From positions 186,001 through 250,000 of the forward strand of contig NZ_JADIKC010000007.1 in NCBI RefSeq assembly GCF_016905005.1: 64,000 bases of DNA, read 5' to 3'. Numbering within the stretch: position 1 is the first letter of the stretch; each line of letters opens with the position of its first letter. This DNA is from Dyella kyungheensis. Lineage in GTDB: Bacteria; Pseudomonadota; Gammaproteobacteria; Xanthomonadales; Rhodanobacteraceae. A program made the position numbers and the translations under genes. Shown here piece after piece: positions 59,650 through 64,000 of the stretch. The notes under the pieces were generated by a model. That model saw nothing but the letters and a program-made list of their open reading frames with translations, ran no database searches and was not told the DNA's origin.

Positions 59650-59886
59650 GCCGCGGCCAACCTACTTCTGTAGGAGCGCACCCTGTGCGCGACAAGCGTC
59701 CGAGCGCTACCTCGGCAACCGGTGCTTGCGCTGGCGCCGGATGATGGATGTGCTGGAGAAGCAGGACGTGACCGCGTGGCGCAATGCGTTCTTGCGGGAC
59801 CTGGCAGGCTAAGCCGCGGCCAACCTACTTCTGTAGGAGCGCACCCTGTGCGCGACAGGCGTCCGAGCGCTACCTCGGCAACCGGT
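59561..59886. repeat. 163-bp direct tandem duplication: otsA 3' end plus REP arm
   Basis: Unit 1 (59561-59723) and unit 2 (59724-59886) are 163 bases each and differ at only four positions. Each holds the last 86 coding bases of otsA, the stop codon, 19 bases of spacer, a REP arm (59669-59694, 59832-59857) and 29 bases of hairpin spacer. The near identity suggests a fairly recent event. The REP pair at this locus therefore has two left arms and one right arm. Confidence 0.95.
59724..59812 (+). pseudogene. Duplicated otsA C-terminal fragment
   Basis: Unit 2 of the tandem duplication repeats the codons for LRWRRMMDVLEKQDVTAWRN and the end RDLAG, including the TAA stop. It has no start codon of its own and lies in a different frame from otsA, because 163 is not a multiple of three. 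The frame remains open upstream for 63 codons in total, but the added residues come from the REP arm, so expression is unlikely. Confidence 0.85.
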
Positions 59887-59934
59887 TCTAGCGAAGCCTT
59901 CGGACGCCTGTCGCGCACAGGGTGCGCTCCCACA
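59832..59934. repeat. REP element pair (inverted) with extended stem
   Basis: Left arm 59832-59857 (TGTAGGAGCGCACCCTGTGC followed by GCGACA) and right arm 59909-59934 are inverted. The pairing extends into GGCGTCCGA / TCGGACGCC inside the arms, giving about 35 paired bases. A second left arm is at 59669-59694 through the tandem duplication. It lies between the convergent otsA and pgeF genes. The remainder of 59650-59974 holds no gene. Confidence 0.88.
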
Positions 59935-59974
59935 GGGGGTCTCCCACCATGGGCCCTCTCACAACGGGTCGACG

Positions 59975-60730
59975 TTATGGCTGGTCCTGCAGCCAGATCA
60001 AACTCGCAAACCTTCCGCTCTGCGCCCCATCGCGTCGATAGGAATAGAAGCGATCGTCGGTGCGCGTATCGAAGCCGCCGCCATGCACGCGAGTCATGCC
60101 TGCTGCCTGCAGCCGGCGACGCGCCAGCCAGGCGAGATCGCACAGCCAGTGACCCGGTCGCGTCGGCTCGAAACCCTCGGCCGCGCCCGCATCGCAGACG
60201 ATGAAGGCATCGCGCACTTCCTCGCCCACTTCATAGCTGGCCTTGCCGATGCATGGACCCAGCCACGCCATCACCTGGGTAGGCGGCGCCTGCAGGGAAT
60301 TCAGGGCCGCTTCCAGCACGCCGGCCTGGAGGCCGCGCCAGCCCGCATGGGCGGCCGCCACCGCGCGACCGTCGGTGGTGCAGAACAGCACCGGCAGGCA
60401 GTCGGCGGTGAGAATCGCCAGCGGCTCGCCGGCACGCTGGGTCACCGAGGCGTCGGCTCGCGGCTCCGGCCCACCGGCAAGGCGGTCGACATCGGCCACG
60501 TCCACGCCGTGGACCTGCTGAAGCCAGTGCGGATCGCGAGCCAGCCCCAGCGAACTCCGAACCGCGGCCCGGTTGGCGGCCACCGCTTCGGGCAGATCGC
60601 CGCAGCGGGCCCCGAGATTGAAGCGCGCCCAGGCGCCTTCGGACACGCCGGGGCCCTGCCGCGTGCTGACCGCAGCCCGCACGCGGGCGGGCGCCGGCCA
60701 ATCCGGGATAAGCCAGGCGTCGCCCGGCAT
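59975..60730 (-). CDS. pgeF: Purine nucleoside phosphorylase / laccase-domain protein YfiH (PgeF)
   Basis: Cytosolic DUF152/YfiH protein of 251 residues. Metal ligands fit the His in QQVHGVDVADVD, the Cys in LTADCLPVLF and the His in AAHAGWRGLQAGV; GFDTRTDDRFYSYRRDG is the conserved end. Family members were first called polyphenol oxidases; characterised relatives act on purine nucleosides, and E. coli YfiH edits peptidoglycan precursors. ATG 60730 shares one base with the rluD stop, so the two form an operon. Confidence 0.92.
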   Translation of the reverse strand: MPGDAWLIPDWPAPARVRAAVSTRQGPGVSEGAWARFNLGARCGDLPEAVAANRAAVRSSLGLARDPHWLQQVHGVDVADVDRLAGGPEPRADASVTQRAGEPLAILTADCLPVLFCTTDGRAVAAAHAGWRGLQAGVLEAALNSLQAPPTQVMAWLGPCIGKASYEVGEEVRDAFIVCDAGAAEGFEPTRPGHWLCDLAWLARRRLQAAGMTRVHGGGFDTRTDDRFYSYRRDGAQSGRFASLIWLQDQP

Positions 60731-61707
60731 CAGCGCCAGTCGTCCGGGTCGGCCTGGGCGGTATCGGCGCGCAGTGCGTCGATCAGGGCCTGTTGGTCGG
60801 CTGGCCGCTCGGCGCTGAAGGACAGCGGCTCGTGGCTGACCGGATGCTCGAACGCCAGCCGCTCGGCGTGCAGGGCCTGGCGGCGGAAGCCGCGCAGCGC
60901 CGCCACCAGCTCGGGCGTGGCGCCCTTGGGCAGCTTGAGGCCGCCGCCGTACAGCGGATCGCCGACCAGCGGATGGCCGATATGCGACAGGTGCACGCGA
61001 ATCTGGTGGGTACGGCCGGTCTCCAGGCTGCACTGCAGCAGGCTGTGGCCGCGGAAGCGCTCGCGCAGGCGGTAATGGGTGACGGCGTGCTTGCCGTCCT
61101 CCTCGTCGCGCACGGCCTGGCGCAGGCGGTCGCCCATATGGCGGCCGATCGGGGCATCCACCGTGCCGCCGGCCACCAGGGTGCCGAGCACTACCGCTTC
61201 GTACTGCCGCTCCACGTCGTGGCGGGACAGCATGTCCACCAGCGCCGTGAGGGCGGGCAGGCTCTTGGCCACCACCATCAGGCCCGAGGTGTCCTTGTCC
61301 AGCCGGTGCACGATGCCGCCGCGCGGCAGCTGGGCCAGCTTCGGATCGTGGTGCAGCAAGGCGTTCAGCAGGGTGCCCGCACTATTTCCTGCGCCCGGAT
61401 GCACCACCAGCCCGGCCGGCTTGTTCAGCACCAGCACGTGCTCGTCCTCGTGCACGACATCCAGCGCAATGGCTTCGGGCTCGAGCTCCACTTCGGTCTC
61501 AAGTTCCGCTTGCAGCAGGACTTTTTCCCCGCCGCGCAACAGCTGGCGGGGCGGCGCGATGGCGCCGTCCAGGGTCACCGCGCCGGCCTTGATCCACGCC
61601 GTGAGACGCGAACGGGAGTAGTCGGGGAACATCTCGGCCAAGGTCTGGTCGAACCTCCGACCCGCGGCCGTCAGGGGCACCGCGGCTTCATGACGGATCA
61701 TCGTCAT
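60730..61707 (-). CDS. rluD: 23S rRNA pseudouridine synthase RluD
   Basis: Pseudouridine synthase of 325 residues: N-terminal S4 RNA-binding domain ([30 protein letters not shown]), catalytic Asp in [18 protein letters not shown], and [26 protein letters not shown]. The expected targets are U1911, U1915 and U1917 of helix 69. The position opposite bamD, followed by pgeF, is typical and favours RluD over RluC. An in-frame ATG at 61701 is an alternative start. Confidence 0.95.
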   Translation of the reverse strand: MTMIRHEAAVPLTAAGRRFDQTLAEMFPDYSRSRLTAWIKAGAVTLDGAIAPPRQLLRGGEKVLLQAELETEVELEPEAIALDVVHEDEHVLVLNKPAGLVVHPGAGNSAGTLLNALLHHDPKLAQLPRGGIVHRLDKDTSGLMVVAKSLPALTALVDMLSRHDVERQYEAVVLGTLVAGGTVDAPIGRHMGDRLRQAVRDEEDGKHAVTHYRLRERFRGHSLLQCSLETGRTHQIRVHLSHIGHPLVGDPLYGGGLKLPKGATPELVAALRGFRRQALHAERLAFEHPVSHEPLSFSAERPADQQALIDALRADTAQADPDDWR

Positions 61708-61776
61708 GGCTGGCCACCCGGCCGCCCGGCCGTTTCGGCTATCATCCCTTTTCGCTCAAACATCTGAACCCTTCTC

Positions 61777-62619
61777 ATGCGCGTAACCAAGCTGCCGGCT
61801 TTCAAAATTTTTGTCGTGCTCGCCATCGTTTTGTCGATGAGCGCATGCTCGATGTTCCATCACAAGAGGGACACCAACGATACGCTGCCGGTAGACAAGC
61901 TGTACGCCAAGGCTCACGACTCGATGGAACACGCCGATTATTCGGCTGCGAGCAAGGCCTACCAGCGCCTGATCGCGCGCTTCCCGTCCGGCAACTACAA
62001 CGAACAGGCCCAGCTCGATCTGGCCTATTCGCAGTACAAAGACAATCAGCCGGACGACGCTTACTCCACGATCAACCGCTTCATCAAGACGTATCCGACC
62101 CACAAGCACGTAGATTATGCCTATTACTTGCGCGGTCTGATCAATTTCGATCGCACCGGCGGTGCGATGGAGCGTCTGCTGCAGCGTGGCGACCAGGCGC
62201 AGACGCGTCGCGACCAGGGCTTCAACCTGAAGTCGTTCGACGACTTCTCCGAGCTGTCGCGCCGCTACCCGGACAGCGCGTACACCGCCGATGCCCGCCA
62301 GCGCATGATCTACCTGCGCAACGTGCTGGCGCAGTTCGAGATCAACGTGGCCGAGTATTACCTGCGCAACAAGGCCTATGTGGCCGCCGCGGACCGCTCG
62401 CAGTACGTGATCGAGCACTACCAGCAGGCACCGCAGACCGGCGACGCGCTGGCCATCCTCACCCGCAGCTACCTGGGCATGGACCAGAAGAACCTGGCCG
62501 ACCAGACCCGCCAGGTGCTGGCCATGAACTACCCGGATCATCCGTACCTGAAGGATCCGAAGTGGCCGCATCCGCCGTCGACGCTGCGCAAGATGATTCC
62601 GTTCTCGGGGCATCATTGA
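61777..62619 (+). CDS. bamD: Outer membrane protein assembly factor BamD
   Basis: Lipoprotein of 280 residues of the BAM complex. Lipobox LSMSAC with acylated Cys near residue 24, then TPR repeats: DKLYAKAHDSMEHADYSAASKAYQRLIARFPSG, AQLDLAYSQYKDNQPDDAYSTINRFIKTYPTH and AEYYLRNKAYVAAADRSQYVIEHY. It is divergent from rluD with 69 bases between. It contacts BamA and is essential in E. coli. Confidence 0.96.
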   Translation: MRVTKLPAFKIFVVLAIVLSMSACSMFHHKRDTNDTLPVDKLYAKAHDSMEHADYSAASKAYQRLIARFPSGNYNEQAQLDLAYSQYKDNQPDDAYSTINRFIKTYPTHKHVDYAYYLRGLINFDRTGGAMERLLQRGDQAQTRRDQGFNLKSFDDFSELSRRYPDSAYTADARQRMIYLRNVLAQFEINVAEYYLRNKAYVAAADRSQYVIEHYQQAPQTGDALAILTRSYLGMDQKNLADQTRQVLAMNYPDHPYLKDPKWPHPPSTLRKMIPFSGHH

Positions 62620-62659
62620 TTCGAGAGCGGTGACGCTGGTCGCTTGCGACCCGTGAATG

Positions 62660-62693
62660 AAAAAGCCGGTGGCCTTGGGCCGCCGGCTTTTTT
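62660..62693 (+). terminator. Intrinsic terminator of bamD
   Basis: A stem AAAAAGCCGGTGGCC / GGCCGCCGGCTTTTTT with loop TTG and one G-U pair lies 41 bases after the bamD stop and ends in a T-tract. The A-run on the other side allows partial function for transcription from the opposite direction. Confidence 0.9.
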
Positions 62694-62719
62694 GTTTCTT
62701 GCTGCGATCTGGCCAGCCA

Positions 62720-62848
62720 CTGTAGGAGCGCACCCTGTGCGCGACCGCGGAGCTGAATCGAACCACAGTTTCGGGTTGTCGCGAGGCAATCAAGTGGAAC
62801 AGAGGTACATCTCAGCTCCGCGGTCGCGCACAGGGTGCGCTCCTACAG
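62720..62848. repeat. REP element pair with perfect 37-base arms
   Basis: CTGTAGGAGCGCACCCTGTG and the following 17 bases (62720-62756) recur as an exact inverted copy at 62812-62848, with a 55-base spacer. The last 11 bases of each arm (CCGCGGAGCTGA region) are not part of the REP consensus seen at the other loci, so this stem has been extended here. It lies between convergent bamD and nadE. Confidence 0.92.
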
Positions 62849-62864
62849 GAGACTGAGGTAGGCG

Positions 62865-64000
62865 TTACTTCCAGCCGGAAGTGATCGGATAACGACGCTC
62901 GCGCCCGAAGGCACGTGTGGTCACGCGCGGACCCGGCGCCGCCTGCCGCCGCTTGAATTCGTTGAGCAGCACCAGGCGGACCACGCGGCGCACCGTGTCG
63001 GCATGAAAACCCTGCGAGGCGATTTCCGCCTGCGACTGTTCGCCTTCGATGAAGCGCTCGAGGATGGCATCGAGCTCGTCGTACGGCGGCAGCGAATCCT
63101 GGTCGGTCTGGTTGTCGCGCAATTCGGCCGAGGGCGGACGATCGATCACCGCCGAAGGAATCGCCTCCGGCTCGCCAAGGCGTGCCGCGTGCGCGTTGCG
63201 CCAGCGCGAGAGACGGTAGACCACGGTCTTGTAGACGTCCTTCAGCGGCGCATAGGCACCGCACATGTCGCCGTACAAGGTGGCGTAGCCCACCGCCATT
63301 TCGCTCTTGTTGCCGGTGGCCAGCAGCAGGCGGCCGTGCTTGTTGGACAACGCCATCAAGGTGACGCCGCGCGTGCGCGACTGCAGGTTTTCCTCGGTGG
63401 TGTCGGCGGCCTTGCCGGCAAACGCGGGCGTGAGCGCGCCGAGAAAGGCATCGACCATCGGCTCGATATTGATGATGTGGTAATCCACGCCCGCCTGCAC
63501 GGCCTGCGCGCGCGCGCCGTCGAGCGACAGCTGCGAGGTGTAGCGCGTGGGCATCATCACGGCGGTGACGCGGTCCGCACTCAGCGCGTCGACCGCCAGC
63601 GCCAAGGTCAGCGCGGAGTCGATACCGCCGGACAGACCCAGCAGCACGCCCGCAAAACCGTTCTTCTCGATGTAGTCGCGAATGCCGCGCACCAGCGCGG
63701 CGTAGAGCGTGGCTTCGATCGACGCATCGCTGGCCGTGGGCCAGTTTTCCGCGCGCAGGGTGCGTGTTTCGCTGTCGAATTCGGCCCACAGCATGACGTC
63801 CGCGAACGTGGGCGCGCGCGCGGCGATGCTGCCGTCGGCGTTCACCAGCAGCGAGCCGCCGTCGTAAACCACTTCGTCCTGTCCGCCCACCAGGTTCACA
63901 TAGGCGATGGCACAGCCGGTTTCCAGCGCGCGCTCGGTGAGCACCGCCTCGCGCGACGACTGCTTGGCGTCGTCCCACGGCGATGCATTGATCACCACGA
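62865..64000 (-). CDS. nadE: Glutamine-dependent NAD+ synthetase, N-terminus outside window
   Basis: The C-terminal 378 residues are present; the gene continues past the right edge. The visible start (VINASPWDDAKQSSREAVLTERALETGCAIAYVNLVGGQDEVVYDGGSL) is the end of the nitrilase-type glutaminase domain, with the catalytic Cys beyond the edge or near it. The synthetase domain has the P-loop GLSGGIDSALTLALAVDAL, then PTRYTSQLS and GNKSEMAVGYATLYGDMCGAYAPLKDVYKT. It uses glutamine nitrogen to convert deamido-NAD to NAD. Confidence 0.95.
   Translation of the reverse strand, partial: VVINASPWDDAKQSSREAVLTERALETGCAIAYVNLVGGQDEVVYDGGSLLVNADGSIAARAPTFADVMLWAEFDSETRTLRAENWPTASDASIEATLYAALVRGIRDYIEKNGFAGVLLGLSGGIDSALTLALAVDALSADRVTAVMMPTRYTSQLSLDGARAQAVQAGVDYHIINIEPMVDAFLGALTPAFAGKAADTTEENLQSRTRGVTLMALSNKHGRLLLATGNKSEMAVGYATLYGDMCGAYAPLKDVYKTVVYRLSRWRNAHAARLGEPEAIPSAVIDRPPSAELRDNQTDQDSLPPYDELDAILERFIEGEQSQAEIASQGFHADTVRRVVRLVLLNEFKRRQAAPGPRVTTRAFGRERRYPITSGWK

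Noticed and set aside
59621-59812. Independent 63-residue protein after otsA
   Set aside because: Its C-terminal half is the duplicated otsA tail and its N-terminal half is REP sequence; no ribosome binding site was seen.

Overview
The window is a GC-rich (roughly 65-67%) chromosomal segment of a gammaproteobacterium, most likely from the Xanthomonadales (Rhodanobacteraceae/Xanthomonadaceae, for example a Dyella- or Luteibacter-like organism). This rests on the order cpoB-pal-tolB-tolA-tolR-tolQ-ybgC-ruvB next to ruvA/ruvC/pmpR/aspS, the DUF3011 and DUF3617 proteins, the riboswitch-led late cobalamin cluster, and repeats of the GTAGGAGCGCACCCTGTGCGCGAC type. It is inferred from reading, not from a database search.

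Layout. 1-2275: end of a redox operon (two short-chain dehydrogenases and a CurA/YncB-type reductase). 2392-9364: a 1371-residue membrane protein of unknown function and a secreted M1 aminopeptidase. 9516-11130: divergent oxyR with a putative self-regulatory site, and a small membrane-anchored protein. 11285-15507: apt, a DUF2007 protein, glnS, a nucleoside deaminase and a TVP38/DedA-like membrane protein. 15617-23960: an accessory signalling region with a hybrid histidine kinase, a stand-alone TssL/DotU-TssM/IcmF-like fusion, a NarL-type regulator, a PhnD-like binding protein without transporter genes, a DUF3617 protein and a second histidine kinase. 24024-40075, all on the minus strand: tRNA-Lys, queC, queE, the Tol-Pal genes, ybgC, ruvB, kup, ruvA, ruvC, pmpR, a hydrolase, aspS, a DUF3011 protein and an FmdB-type zinc ribbon.

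40276-41023 is a HigBA toxin-antitoxin module whose promoter is covered by a 21-bp palindrome. 41049-52082 is a tightly overlapping cobalamin operon (btuB, a membrane protein, cobO, cobB, cbiB, cobD, cobQ, cobU, cobT, cobC, cobS) behind a cobalamin riboswitch. It encodes corrinoid uptake, adenosylation, amidation, aminopropanol attachment and nucleotide loop assembly, but no corrin-ring genes. 52083-52860 is a gene-free nest of interspersed repeats and a 7-bp tandem array. It is followed by clpB and an otsB-GH15-otsA trehalose operon, then pgeF, rluD, bamD and the truncated nadE at the right edge.

The most unusual items are the orphan DotU-IcmF fusion that has lost its P-loop, the PhnD-like protein embedded in a two-component region, the 1371-residue two-module membrane protein, and a 163-bp tandem duplication that copied the 3' end of otsA together with a REP arm. 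Five paired REP loci lie in the window, four of them between convergent genes. Where the first in-frame start was not credible, a downstream start was chosen on Shine-Dalgarno and family evidence, as stated per entry.
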